A stretch of DNA of 64,000 bases from Torymus aiolomorphi (lineage: Eukaryota; Arthropoda; Insecta; Hymenoptera; Torymidae). Shown one piece after another: positions 1 to 10,172 of this stretch (the stretch's first letter is position 1; each line of letters opens with the position of its first letter). The position numbers and the translations under genes were made by a program. The notes beneath the pieces are model-generated. The model was not told the origin of the DNA. It saw nothing but the letters and a program-made list of their open reading frames with translations, and did not search any database. Location of the stretch: the NCBI GenBank assembly GCA_036365515.1, contig CM070873.1:87379948-87443947 (forward strand), in the 5' to 3' direction.

Positions 1-669
1 TGTGGCCGGTACGGTAGAAAACTTTACCGGTATAAGGCTTAAATGAAGATTTTTATGAAAACAGTCATAACAAACAACAATAATAAATTAATTAATTAAT
101 AATAAATAATTTTGAAAAAATATTCATTTTTCGAAATTTCCAAAATTTTTTTGGAAAAACTAGCGTACGAAAATTCTGAAAAAAATATATATTATGAAAC
201 TATGTACAAAGAATACGTAAAAAAATTTTCAGAGCTTCAGCTATTGAGGTTACAGAAAACCCGATTTTTTCCTGAGAAAACCGAGTTTTTTCACGTCAAT
301 TGTTTATAACAAACATATAAATAAATAAATTATTGCAATCGTGCATGAATTTTTGATAACTTGGGTATCCAGGAGTCTAAAAAACATTTATTTGCATATA
401 GAAACTGCAAAAATATATTAGAAATATGAAAAAAACTGAGACCAAATAGGTGGGACGTATACGGCCCACTGCCCCTCAAAGGGTTAAAACTAGTCGGGGT
501 AGTACCAATTAGCCATAGGGTAATGGCAATCATAAGTAAATAAGTCTTTCTAGAAGCAAAAAGGCGGGTTAAAGGCAAACAATTCATAATTCCATATTAA
601 AGGTTTCAATTACAAAAATTATTTTTTTATTTTGAAAATATGGATCAATATTTAATTAAACAAAGTATA
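1..669. other. AT-rich sequence, no gene recognised
   Basis: No coding similarity, RNA gene or element boundary was recognised. A short hairpin is visible at 6-30, where CCGGTA pairs with TACCGG. The small open frames at 112-309 and 330-587 have no recognisable family features and a biased AT-rich composition, so they are not annotated as genes. Confidence 0.6.
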
Positions 670-1389
670 CACGGAGAGAAATTTTGTAGTGAAAATTACA
701 AATATTCGATACAAAATTACCAGTTTCTATGGTAATGGATGGACAGACTGACAATTTTAAACTTTTTACCAAAGTGCCTTGGTAACATTTTTTTTTAGTT
801 AATTTAAATTAAAAAAATTAACTTTTTTTATCCATATTGATGGATACATAGTATTTTAATATAGAAATAGAAACAGAAACAAGGATGAAAAAACATTAAA
901 CTGAAAAAAAATTTTTACGGAAGCGGGATTCGACCCGACGATCTTTGGGTTGAGAGTCCGACGTTCTACCGACTGCGCCACGGAAGCTGTTACCAACAGT
1001 CATTTGAATCGCCGTTATTACTTACTGAAAATATGTGTATTGTTTTCATTTTAACGTCGCGCACGCCTCTAGTATCAATCTTCTGAAACACAATAATGCG
1101 CAGTGCGCATGCGCGAATACACAAATACCAGGTTATTTGGTAAAATTTATCAGTTTTCTTAGTAAAAATTCTTAGGTTACCTTGTAAAAATGACTAGATC
1201 TCAATTTTTACCAGTGTGTCTGGTAATTTTTATTCCGATAATTTGGTATTTTTTTTAAGTGGTTATGGTAGTTTTTCCTGGGAAACTTATAAATTGTATT
1301 AGAAACCTGGGAATATCACGGCTTTTGACAGTCTATCCATGCGCTACCAAGGCACCTTGGTAATTTTTACTCTAAAATTTCTCTCCGTG
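670..1389. mobile_element. TIR element, CACGG ends, TA target site, tRNA-like core
   Basis: The left end reads CACGGAGAGAAATTTT and the right end is its near-perfect inverse, ending in AAATTTCTCTCCGTG. Both ends are flanked by TA (668-669 and 1390-1391), consistent with a TA target duplication as in Tc1/mariner-like MITEs. The inverted similarity continues inward imperfectly. There is no transposase frame, so the element is non-autonomous. A tRNA-like segment lies inside on the minus strand. Related ends occur at 22024, 29013, 49394, 56270 and 58811. Confidence 0.8.
918..988 (-). tRNA. tRNA-like segment inside TIR element (probably non-functional)
   Basis: Read on the minus strand, the segment has an A-box-like GTGGCGCAGTCGGTAGAAC and a B-box-like GGGTCGAATCCC, spaced as in a tRNA. 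The loop could be read as anticodon CTC (Glu). The two acceptor ends both read GCTTCCG, so they cannot pair with each other, and the anticodon stem is imperfect. I read it as a tRNA-derived passenger or SINE head rather than a working tRNA gene. The phrase CAAAGATCG next to the T arm recurs in the element at 22024-23707. Confidence 0.5.
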
Positions 1390-1394
1390 TATAT

Positions 1395-1436
1395 TTGCGT
1401 GTTGTGTGCGCGCGCGTGTGTTTGTGTGTGTGTGCG
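1395..1436. repeat. GT/GC-rich simple repeat
   Basis: Alternating purine-pyrimidine tract of GTGTG and GCGCG units directly after the TIR element. Confidence 0.8.
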
Positions 1437-1545
1437 AGAAGGATTTTGAATCCACTGCTCGCTTCGATTGCCGGCCCTCAAATATAATACAATTATTTAT
1501 TATATTTTAAAATATTGATGGATAAATAAAGATTAGGCATCTGTG

Positions 1546-3302
1546 TATACAGGATGTGTCAAAAGTTCCGGGACGGCCAGTTATCTCAGCGGGAATGCAT
1601 TTTCGGAAAAAATGTTTCATACAAAAGATGTAGGATTTTTCCCTGGCTATCTGATGGTGACCTTGAATTTGACCTTGGGCTTGACCTTCAAGGTCATTTG
1701 AAGGTCAAGTCGAATTTTTTAAATGGGAAGCCCCCTTTTTTATTGCGGAAACCGAATGAGGGAAAAATTCTCTTTCCACCGATATAAGATACATACGGGG
1801 TCAAATGTGATCTAGAGGTCGTTTCAAGGTCAAGTCGGTAAAATGAGGTCAAATTGATCTTTGGCAGTCCATAGCATGGAAACTAAGGGCGTTGGGAAAA
1901 AACTTTCCATACGAAAGTTTCCGCAAATCGAATGGAGCATCTGATGGTGACCTTGAATTTGACCTTGGGCTTGACCTTCAAGGTCATTTGAATGTCAAGT
2001 CGAATTTTTTGAATGGGAACGCTCTTTTTGTTGCAGAAATGCGGGCCACGGACCCATGGGGTTTCGGGGTCGCTGAACCCGTATCTGGGGTCGGTTTGCC
2101 CCGCTGGATCGACCCAAGGTCGTTCCAAGGTCAAACTAGAAGGAATTGCAGAAGGTGCTTAAAACCACGGACCCATGGGTTTTCGGGGTCGCTGAACCCG
2201 TATCTGGGGTCGGTTTGCCCCGTTGGATCGACCCAAGGTCGTTCCAAGGTCAAACCAGAAGGAATTGCAGAAGGTGCTTGAAACCACGGACCCATGGGTT
2301 TTCGGGGTCGCTGAACCCGTATCTGGGGTCGGTTTGCCCCGCTGGATCGACCCAAGGTCGTTCCAAGGTCAAACTAGAAGGAATAGCACAAGGTGCTTAA
2401 AACCACGGACCCATGGGTTTTCGGGGTCGCTGAACCCGTATCTGGGGTCGGTTTGCCCCGTTGGGTCGACCCAAGGTCGTTCCAAGGTCAAACCAGAAGG
2501 AATTGCAGAAGGTGCTTGAAACCACGGGCCCATGGGTTTTCGGGGTCGCTGAACCCGTATCTGGGGTCGGTTTGCCCCGTTGGGTCGACCCAAAGTCGTT
2601 CCAAGGTCAGCGGTGATTAGCCAGGTCCCAGGTCTGGGTTTTGATCCAGAAACGTTTGCACAAAAAATGTTTTTTAACGCCCTGATACACGAAATTCGAT
2701 GGGGTGTCCAGATGATCGGAGTATAAGAACGTTGACCTTCAAATGACCTTCAGCTCACTTTTAACCCCGTATGTATCTTACACCCCTGGAAAGGTAAGTT
2801 TTCCCGCATTTCTGCAACAAAAAGAGGGTTCCCATTCAAAAAATTCGACTTGACCTTTAAATGACCTTGAAAGTCAAGCCCAAGGTCAAATTCATGGTCA
2901 CCATCAGATGCTCCATTCGATTTGCGGAAACTTTCGTATGGAAAGTTTTTTCCCAACGCCCTTAGTTTCCATGCTTTGGACTGCCCAAGATCAATTTGAC
3001 CTCATTTTACCGACTTGACCTTGAAACGACCTCTAGATCACATTTGACCGCGTATGTGTCTTATATCGTTGGAAAGAGAATTTTTCCCTCTTTCGGTTTG
3101 CGCAATAAAAAAGGAGGGTTCCCATTTAAAAAATTCGAGTTGACCTTCAAATGACCTTGAAGGTCAAGCCCAAGGTCAAATTCAAGGTCACCATCAGATA
3201 GCCAGGGAAAAATCCTACATCTTTTGTATGAAACATTTTTTCCGAAAATGCATTCCCGCTGAGATAACTGGCCGTCCCCGAACTTTTGACACACCCTGTA
3301 TA
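1546..3302. mobile_element. Inverted-repeat DNA element, CAGG(A/G)TGTGTC ends, with internal 119-bp repeats
   Basis: The left end TATACAGGATGTGTCAAAAG is mirrored at the right end by CTTTTGACACACCCTGTATA-type sequence. The inverted arms run for several hundred bases (about 1546-2040 against 2750-3302). Both arms carry runs of TGACCTTGA, TGACCTTGG and TCAAGGTCA. The middle is an array of five 119-bp repeats. No transposase was recognised; the open frames inside are frame shadows of the repeats. Likely a non-autonomous foldback-type transposon. Flanking TATA may be part of the ends or a target duplication. Confidence 0.8.
2046..2614. repeat. Five 119-bp tandem repeats
   Basis: Units begin CCACGGACCCATGGG at 2046, 2165, 2284, 2403 and 2522 (the fifth reads CCACGGGCCCATGGG), an exact 119-bp step. 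Units are almost identical and differ by single bases. Each unit ends in CCAAGGTCGTTCCAAGGTCA, i.e. two sites matching the nuclear-receptor monomer consensus YCAAGGYCR; the first site is altered in the last unit. Confidence 0.9.
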
Positions 3303-4355
3303 ATGTATTATGTATAATAGACAATAACATTAGGTGTTCTTATTTATTTACAAATATCTGCATATTATGATTATATATATCGTCGGCTGAGAGGAGAAAA
3401 GGGACAACACGGCTGCGTACTAAAAAAGAGAACAATTCGGCTGCACGCTAAGCAAAGGGACAATTCTGTCGAGCGCTATAAAGGAAAGGGACAATGCACG
3501 AGCTCCTCTTTTTCATTGAGTTCTTTTTTGAGAACTACTGTCCAATTTCGAACATCTACTTCAGATTTCATTTTTCTAAATAGATATTTATGTAAATATA
3601 TGTATAAATGATTTGACACGGATTCATAGAACATTTGTTGTGATCTTGTTAAATGTTTTATTTATTTTACTAATATGGCGCGTCAAGATGGCGCCGCGAT
3701 CAAACCGCGTGGCGAGTAGAGGCGGCGCGCGCGGGAAGTCGTCAGACCCTCTTTCGCTCTCAATAGGACAGGAGGATAGGCCTTGAGCAGAAGTTGCTCT
3801 CTTTTTGGAAGTCCTTGCTCTCTCTGAGGACCTACGATTCGGTTGTGACCATACATCCGTTTGTGCCTCTCCATCTGGATTTCGATCATCTTTGGGGCGA
3901 TCGCCTATTACTCGTCTGGTCATCGGTCGTGCCTGGGATGATCGCCTACTAGCTGGAGGTTCTGGGGTTCAGTGCAACAACTGCCTGGTGAACAATGTGG
4001 GAAACCGCCTGAAGAACCGATTGGAGAACCGCCTGGTAAACCGAGGGGAGAACCCTCTTGTGAACCCTCTTGTGAACCCTCTTGTGAACCCTCTTGTGAA
4101 CCGCCTACTTAATTAACCCAATTTCTTTTATTTCAGGTATTTCAGTGTTTGCGTTTTTTCGTATTACATACTATTATTATTAATAGTATTACATACTATT
4201 ATTTACAACAAGCATAGCACGTGTTTTGATTAATTCCCTTAACCTTGCGCGCTCGTCACTCATCGGCTTTATTTATTGATACAAAAACATGGTCCTTCGA
4301 GCCGGATGACGTGCGCGCTCGGTTTCGCGGGTTTTACAAATACGTATGACTCGAA
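3303..4355. other. Mixed-composition sequence, no gene recognised
   Basis: Between the inverted-repeat element and the BEL/Pao remnant. It holds degenerate repeats of AAAGGGACAA with GGCTGC near 3390-3500, a GC-rich patch near 3675-3760 and the 12-bp minisatellite listed separately. It could include the remains of a 5' LTR for the downstream BEL/Pao element, but no second LTR copy was found to prove it. Confidence 0.4.
4051..4098 (+). repeat. 12-bp minisatellite, four perfect copies
   Basis: AACCCTCTTGTG is repeated four times without change and is preceded by looser GGAGAACCG/TGGTGAACC relatives from about 3987. In the plus frame it would read NPLV repeatedly, but the surrounding frame has no recognisable protein. 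Confidence 0.85.
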
Positions 4356-4437
4356 GTGAACGTAGTGTATGCGATACCATCGTTATTTATTTGTTGCGTG
4401 ATTGCGGTGTTACTTTGTCGAATCTTCGATTGCGGGA

Positions 4438-4890
4438 TGGCACCAATAAATAAACCAAGTCTACGGACACTTATTGCGCATCAAATAGTTCGTACTGATG
4501 GAATTAAACGAACGATTTCGAGATGGAAGGACAGATCCCAGGGAGATATCACCAAAGTAATAGTACGGACAGGTATTGATAACCTTAAAACGTACTGGAC
4601 CAAGTATCGATATGATCGAAGGACTGTTCAACGCAGTTGAAATGGAAGTCGAAATCTGTGAAGCTGACATAGTGCCTCGTTTGGTTGACGGTGTTGAGTC
4701 ATCAATTACGGCTGCTAATGGACAAGTTCGCGGTCTAGGCCTATGGTCTCAGCGCTCTATCAAGCTGTCTGAGTTTTATCTTCCGAAATTTTCTGGACGC
4801 TCGAAGGACTGGGCGGCCTTCAGCGACGTATTTAGGGGCACCATCTACACCGACATACATTTATCCAAGACAGCTAAACTACAATAGCTA
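4438..4890 (+). pseudogene. BEL/Pao gag, N-terminal part (broken)
   Basis: An ATG at 4438 opens a gag-like frame with TLIAHQIVRTDGIKRTISR. A frameshift near 4600 moves the trace to another frame that holds LPKFSGRSKDWAAFSDVFRG, a hallmark of BEL/Pao gag (the DUF1759 region). The frame is lost at a stop near 4886, just before the TTAA insertion at 4904. In the intact family gag assembles virus-like particles. Here it is clearly non-coding now. Confidence 0.85.
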
Positions 4891-4903
4891 AAGACCTGCT
4901 TAA

Positions 4904-5721
4904 GGGGACTCCAACCTTGTCTGTTTTACCATCTGAGTTAAGCAATTCAGTTAGCCGTACTTTCACTCGCGACTGTAAACAAACCCAATCACGTTGGCAT
5001 TGCGCACGCGCAAATGTAGGGACTGCGATCTTCCCTCTCGCTCTCTCTGCGAGAGTGGGGGAAGAGGCCATGTTGCGTGTGGCGAGAAGCCGCCTGCGAG
5101 CGGCAGTCGTTGCTCGAGTTCACGAGTGTGCGGACGTATGTCCGCTGTACACCCTAGTACACTTCAATAAACTCCTCGTTGCTGTTATTCCTCGACTCTC
5201 TTTCTTTATCTCCTCCCCCCTTCCTTTCCTGGAACGAGTGGAGACGTGGGGCACAGATCCCCACACAAATGTAAGGTGCAGTGCCATCTGTTGGATGTAA
5301 GTGGAAAACTCATAGACAGAAGAAAACAAATATGGCTTCTAGCTGACGAATCTACGTCTCAAAGTTTTTCAAACTTTCCGAAGATATAAGACTATTATGA
5401 GGTATGCTAAAAATTTCCTAGGAATTCTCGTCTAAACAGGAAGTGCGGACAAGTGCCACTTTTCCAAATAAAGGTCGTATATTTTTATGGTGAAGAAAAG
5501 ACGAAGTACTCTGCTGCGTCACTAACGCCGCAGTATGAATGAGGCAGAAAGAATTTTTCTCTTTTTTTGGAAGTTTTTGTGTTTTGGGGAGCTGTCCGCA
5601 CTTGATTTTTCTATTTCCTATAACCTTAGAAAATTTCAAAAGAATCCGTTCATTCGTTCAAATGAACACTTTGAAAAACTGATTTGGCTGAATTGGTAAA
5701 ACAGGTAAGGTCGGCGTCCCC
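4904..5721. mobile_element. TTAA-flanked non-autonomous element inserted in gag
   Basis: TTAA occurs at 4900-4903 and again at 5722-5725, and the gag sequence continues across the gap, so this is an 818-bp insertion with a TTAA target duplication. The ends GGGGACTCCAACCTT and, inverted, GGGGACGCCGACCTT match over roughly 28 bases including CTGTTTTACCA. TTAA duplication points to piggyBac- or Kolobok-type mobilisation. There is no transposase inside. It contains a solo LTR. Confidence 0.88.
5015..5265 (+). mobile_element. Probable solo LTR (251 bp)
   Basis: The segment begins TGTAGGGA and ends TCCCCACA, giving LTR-style TG...CA inverted ends, and is flanked by CAAA at 5011-5014 and 5266-5269 (possible 4-bp target duplication). 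Internally it has a plausible polyadenylation signal, CAATAAACTCC, followed by a T/C-rich stretch, as at an R-U5 junction. The end GTGGGGCACAGATCCCCACA is hairpin-forming. Direction is inferred from the AATAAA. It sits inside the TTAA element, giving three nested layers. Confidence 0.6.
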
Positions 5722-6560
5722 TTAACCGGAGATGCTGCAGAATTCGTAAAGGGTATTGAAGCAAACTACGAGTCGACTTTGAAAGCCCTTAAGGCACGCT
5801 ACCACAGCTTCTACAGGACTGTTTTGATCTATATGGACTCACTTGATCAACTACCGCTGTGTACCAAGTCAGCCGTTGCAAGCCTATGCGCTCTTTCAGA
5901 CAAGGCTTAAGCACACGTTCACCGCTTTGAAAAATCTCGGACACAATATTGAAGGGCGAGATTTCTGGCTAGTCTACAAAATAGTAAACTGTTTGGACCC
6001 AGACACCCGAGTACTCTTGGGAGCCTACCTCAAACAACACGAGCAGACAAGAGCTCAAACAGCAGGAGACTGGGATGCTACCTACTTTTAAGGACCTTAC
6101 AATGTTCCTTGAAGACCAAGTAGAATCGTTAGAGGTGGGTCTCTCTGGATGGGAACCTAGACAACGGAAGTCATGACTCGTCACAAGACTCCGTCAGACA
6201 TTCCACTTTCAGAAGGCTGAGAGGCATCCGATCACTATCCCCAGATACGAACTATGTTCAGCTGATCATTGTATCGGCAAGTGCCAGAAGTTTCAAACTA
6301 AGTCCGTGCCTGATCAACGTTATGATATACGACGATTGCGGCTCTATTTTAACTACCTAGGCGATCATATGGCGAGGGTCTGCAATTCTTCGAGACGATG
6401 CACGTCGTGCAACGAGAAACATCACTCGTCGATTCAAGAAGGCATGAATTTACCTTCATGTCCAGCGCCACCAACACCACAGGCATGCATGAATGGAAGA
6501 CGCTGCCACTCCCCCTCGTACCATCTCTTTAACAAGAAAGGGCATCAGTCCACATAGAAA
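5722..6560 (+). pseudogene. BEL/Pao gag, C-terminal part with degraded zinc knuckle
   Basis: Gag resumes right after the TTAA duplication with GDAAEFVKGIEANYESTL, then shifts frame to LQAYALFQTRLKHTFTALKN. Near 6330-6430 a nucleocapsid-like stretch reads YFNYLGDHMARVC and CTSCNEKHHSS. In the family the first knuckle has Cys where Tyr now stands twice, so metal binding is lost. Several stops interrupt the frame. Non-functional. Confidence 0.8.
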
Positions 6561-6569
6561 GTCCACCCT

Positions 6570-6900
6570 GCTCGTAACTGCTTTAGTAGATATTGCAGGA
6601 CCATAGGGGAGTAAGACCACTATGAGGACCCTCTTAGATCAAGGGTCTGAAATATCTTTTATTACGGGAAGTGTTGTGCAGCTCCTGGAGCTGCTTCGAC
6701 GTCGCATTTGCATCCCACTTTCTGGCATTGGAGCGGCATTTATGCCAAGTGAAGGTGCAGTCTCTAATTGAACCCGAATTCCAGGTGGAATTCCACGCTT
6801 TGGTTTTGCCTCGATTAGCAAACATCTTACCGTCGAGAAAGACATTGAGCTCGTATCACGGGCTCAGCTCGACAGTCGTCTGAGCCCTGACGCATCTGCT
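6570..6900 (+). pseudogene. BEL/Pao aspartic protease remnant
   Basis: The trace MRTLLDQGSEISFITGSVV near 6620-6670 matches the active-site region of BEL/Pao proteases (usually ALLDSGSQ.SFIT), with the catalytic Asp and following Gly-Ser kept. A frameshift near 6660 and a stop near 6770 break it. In the active element this enzyme would process the gag-pol polyprotein. Confidence 0.7.
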
Positions 6901-6944
6901 TCGAGATAAGAACAAGACGCTCGCGATGCTCTTGAGCAAGCATC

Positions 6945-7015
6945 GCGGTGCTAGTTCAGTGGTACAGCGCGGGACTACAAATCTCGAGTCCGTGTGTTCG
7001 AATCCTGCTCGTCGT
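6945..7015 (+). tRNA. tRNA-Cys-like segment (ACA anticodon reading), probably pseudo
   Basis: An A-box-like TAGTTCAGTGGTA and a B-box-like TGTTCGAATCC are correctly spaced. The anticodon arm CGGGA-CTACAAA-TCTCG pairs across five positions and places ACA at the anticodon. The acceptor ends (GCGGTGC and the bases near 7010) do not pair. A T-run at 7019-7024 could end pol III transcription. It lies in the middle of the BEL/Pao remnant, so it is an insertion (SINE head or retro-pseudogene) rather than a native tRNA locus. Confidence 0.5.
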
Positions 7016-7079
7016 ATATTTTTTACGCGACTTATTCATTTCATTCACTCTATTGTCCTCTCATACGTAACACTCGACT

Positions 7080-8075
7080 CGGATCCACCTTCTAAATTTC
7101 GTCTCGCTGACCCATATTTTTCCTTGCCTGCAAGTAAAGACCTCATCTTAGGGGCCGAGGTGTGTGGGCAATTGCTACAACCTGGGTTGTACCATTTTTC
7201 ATCGCTCTAAATTGTCGCTCAAGAGACCGTTCTGGGATGGATCTTGTCTGGATCACCTCATTGGAACGCCCCCCAGCAGGCGGTGGTGAATCTGCCAACT
7301 TCCAATACGACACTAATGGTTCATAATATAGACGTCAGTACCCTTCTTCAGAACTTTTGGGAATTCGAAAATGTGCCTACAGGACCGACGACGATAAGCC
7401 CCGAAAATCAACGATGCGAAGACATTTTTCAAAACAGTCATTATCGGTTTCCGAACGGACGTTACGTAGTCCATCTTTCGATGAAGCATCCTTGTCCCAT
7501 GCTTCCGATGAGGATAATGGCTCTCCGGTATCTGATATCAACAGAAAGAAGATTCGAGCGTAATCCTAGCACAGCTTACGCGTATCGAAACTTTATGCGG
7601 ATATTTGAGGATCTGGGACATATGGAAAGAGTTCCTGACTCAGATCTCGCTAAACCCGGATCATGGCACATGCCGCACCCCGCCCTAAATTGAACACAAC
7701 CGATTTCGACGAAAAATTCGCGTGGTTTTCGATACGTCTCGTCGAACTATTGATCAGATTGATCAGGAGAGTTTAAACAAACACCTCCTGCCGAGATCAC
7801 CATTGCAGAAGGATCTTTCAATCATCTTGTCAGTCTGACGACGGCATCGCATCGCATTCACCGCCAATATTGCCAAGAAGTTCAGGCTGATCCATTTGGA
7901 TCGATTGGGTCGGAATCTACACCGCATCCTATGGAGGTCAGTACCTGGTAAACCGCCAGTAGATTGTAGACTAAAAACTGTAACCTATGGAACGAGCTGC
8001 GCATGTTCATCGCTATTAGAACCCTTCAGCAATTAGCAATAGACGAAGGAGAACTATATCCTCTTGGAGCTGAGT
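7080..8075 (+). pseudogene. BEL/Pao protease-RT linker and N-terminal reverse transcriptase
   Basis: The trace begins with LADPYFSLPASKDLILGAEV and runs through LQNFWEFENVPTGPTTISPE and RYVVHLSMKHPCPML to YRNFMRIFEDLGHMERVP, the typical linker-to-RT order of BEL/Pao. From 7690 the frame breaks, but RT pieces are still visible (SLNKHLLPRSPLQKDLSII, RHRIAFTANIAKKFRL, RILWRS, TVTYGTSCA). The trace stops before the catalytic YxDD box, so the element was truncated as well as mutated. Confidence 0.85.
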
Positions 8076-8180
8076 AGCATATGTGCATATAGTTGAGTGT
8101 ACGTTCGTGGTATAGGTATTTTACTAAGGTAGCGGACATCAAACGAACCAATAGTTGCAAAAAATTATTATTGCTTTATT

Positions 8181-8222
8181 GCCAACGTTTCGGAAGCGTT
8201 TGTATACTCCCCTCTTCAGGGC
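8181..8222 (-). ncRNA. Hammerhead-ribozyme-like motif of Penelope type
   Basis: The minus strand reads GCC-CTGAAGAG-GGGAG...CTTCC-GAAACGTT-GGC. The CTGANGA and GAAA boxes are present, helix II is GGGAG/CTTCC (one G-T pair), helix I is GCC/GGC, and ACGT following GAA forms the palindromic mini-helix III known for Penelope-like elements, with cleavage expected after the next base. One extra G lies between CTGAAGA and helix II compared with textbook hammerheads, so activity is uncertain. Confidence 0.6.
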
Positions 8223-8877
8223 TACAACCAAGATACGCAGAAAAATAAAAAAAAATATGTACAAAAAAAAATTTTTTTACAAAAGTTGTAGTCAAGTCAT
8301 AAATTTATATAACATTTACCATAGTAAACAATATCAATTAAACATGTTGGTCGATCCTATTGGAAATAACATTACATTGGCTACACCAAACACTAAAGAA
8401 ATGTTAGAAATATAAAATGAGCAAAAATATAAAATGAAGGAAAACGGAAATAGTGAATAAATTAAATTAAAAGCAAACACAACTCACAACGAACTTTTGT
8501 GTCGTATAATCATGTTGATATCGGATCAGTTGAGCGTCGTCTCCGATAAATCAACTACAACTGAGAGAGCAAGTGAAAATTATTTAATTAAAAAGGATAG
8601 GGAAATTACGAAAAATAGTCATAGGAGGAGGAGAGGAGGCAGTAGTTAGGAGGTGGGAGAACCGGCATACGGAGCTGATCGGGAGAGACAGGAGAACATG
8701 GGAAGAGAAGGTGGGGGGAGCTACACCGAAGCAGCGAGAGATACCTCGCTAAGTCTGCGTGCTCAAGTGTGCCACCTCTACATCCACGTGCGCCCCTGAT
8801 CCTTCGACTGGCTCGGAGTCGTATAGAATGGAAAGAAGGAGAGTAAATAAGCGTGCGTATCAACAAACAGAACCGAC

Positions 8878-9117
8878 TTAAGGTTTGCAATGCAGTTTGA
8901 TCAATTTTACAGTGTCTTTATATGATTTCTTAAGATATTGTGTGTCTTCAATGCGGTTGAGGGTATTTTTATGGTAGTAAATGTTTAACATTTCAGAAAA
9001 AGATCGTCTAAAGAAGTTGGATTCTTTGTCAAGAATTTTGGCTGCGCCAAAGTTAATGCTATGTCCTGTTTCTGCCACGTGTGAGGCTAGGGCAGAGTTA
9101 GATATGCAATTCTTCAC
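8878..9117 (-). pseudogene. Penelope-like element, C-terminal GIY-YIG region
   Basis: An open frame on the minus strand contains ALASHVAETGHSINFGAAKI, then KESNFFRRSFSEMLNI and RIEDTQYLKKSYKDTVKL. This is the C-terminal half of the endonuclease region of Penelope-like elements: the H-x-x-x-x-GH-x-x-xF pattern followed by a Glu-containing helix. The GIY and YIG boxes themselves are upstream and deleted. The frame ends naturally at a stop at 8878. Confidence 0.8.
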
Positions 9118-9121
9118 GGCT

Positions 9122-10172
9122 CTATTTGTTAAAGAGGAGGGAAAGGCTTTTGTCTAAGGCATAGGTAGGACTACCAACGGCTGACACGATGATTCTTATT
9201 GGATTGCCTACTTTATGAATCTTGACTAGGGCGTATGCCCTAGCAAGGTTAGTGTTGTTAATATCGGCCCGTAGTACGTGTGAGAAACATTCATCAGTAT
9301 CCAAAACACCTTTATTTTCCCAATCTTTGATTAAAGTTTTGATATTTTTCTGTAGGATATTGAGAGGGGATTTAGTAATCTCCCTGTAAAAATTTGTATC
9401 AGATAGCGCGGTTTCGACTTTTTCTATGTAAGCATTTTTTTTCCATGACTACCGTGACGTTACCCTTATCCGTCTTCGTAACAAAAATATTGGGATTGTT
9501 TTTAAGAAAACGTTTGGTTTTAATGAGATTTTCTTTAATCATTCTGTCATTGAGGCAAAGATGTACGCGTTTGCTATTTTTTATGAAATTATTAAAAGTG
9601 GAAAGTATCTTATCTCTGATTTCATCTTTGTTGTTCTCGATATTTCTCAAATTGTTCTCAACTGCTTTAACAAAGTCAAACATAGATCGTTTATCGATAT
9701 CCAGTGTAAAATTGAATTTGTCTCCAAGGTTAAGTGTATCTATTGCAAAACTCGGTAACTGAGTGTGTGATAAGTTGACCAACCATCCATCTTTGGTGTT
9801 CATAATGTTGTTATTATTCTGAGTAGCTAAGTTGCTAACGTTAGGTTCAAAATTTCGAGACTCCGATCTGACCGTTAAACTTTTGTCATCATTTTTCAAA
9901 AGGCCGTTAAGTTTATTGTTATGAATCTGTGTATGTTTATCGCCTAATGTAATTTTATAAAGTTCCAGGAATTTGTTAACAAAGGTTTCTGAAGTTGCAT
10001 TTATGAAGTTAATTTTTGTTGCGTTAATTTGATTAAGTAGAAAGTTAGAGTGGATGTTTAAGTCAGAGATCGCGAGATTTAGAAACTTTTTTTGAACAAA
10101 CATCGATAGATGCCTAGACTTCGCATTCGCAAATTTACTGTTAAAGGAAATGCGTTTAAGATACTTACTCAT
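9122..10172 (-). pseudogene. Penelope-like reverse transcriptase, N-terminal part (frameshifted)
   Basis: The frame from 10172 to 9399 includes VNLSHTQLPSFAIDTLNLGD and the Penelope hallmark KNNPNIFVTKTDKGNVTVVM. A frameshift near 9420 carries the trace to another frame with EITKSPLNILQKNIKTL and then LARAYALVKIHKVGNPIRII (9304-9122), the RT segment preceding the catalytic palm. The palm Asp residues are not present because the sequence jumps to the C-terminal domain at 9120. In the intact element this is the reverse transcriptase core. Confidence 0.88.

Larger units (their letters stand above)
4356..8075 (+). mobile_element. Decayed BEL/Pao LTR retrotransposon, truncated in RT
   Basis: In order on the plus strand the region carries BEL/Pao-type gag, a zinc-knuckle remnant, aspartic protease, the protease-RT linker and the start of reverse transcriptase, all broken by stops and frameshifts. 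The RT catalytic YxDD part, RNase H and integrase are absent: the coding trace stops near 8075 just before the Penelope-like element. Two foreign pieces interrupt it, a TTAA-flanked element (4904-5721) and a tRNA-like segment (about 6945-7015). No pair of LTRs was found. Confidence 0.85.

Noticed and set aside
1883..2620. Several frames of 74-129 codons on both strands
   Set aside because: All are shadows of the 119-bp tandem repeats; same peptide in several frames and no family resemblance.
4917..5300. 127-codon plus-strand frame inside the TTAA element
   Set aside because: It overlaps the solo LTR and the element end, with no family resemblance; its GC-rich composition comes from the LTR.
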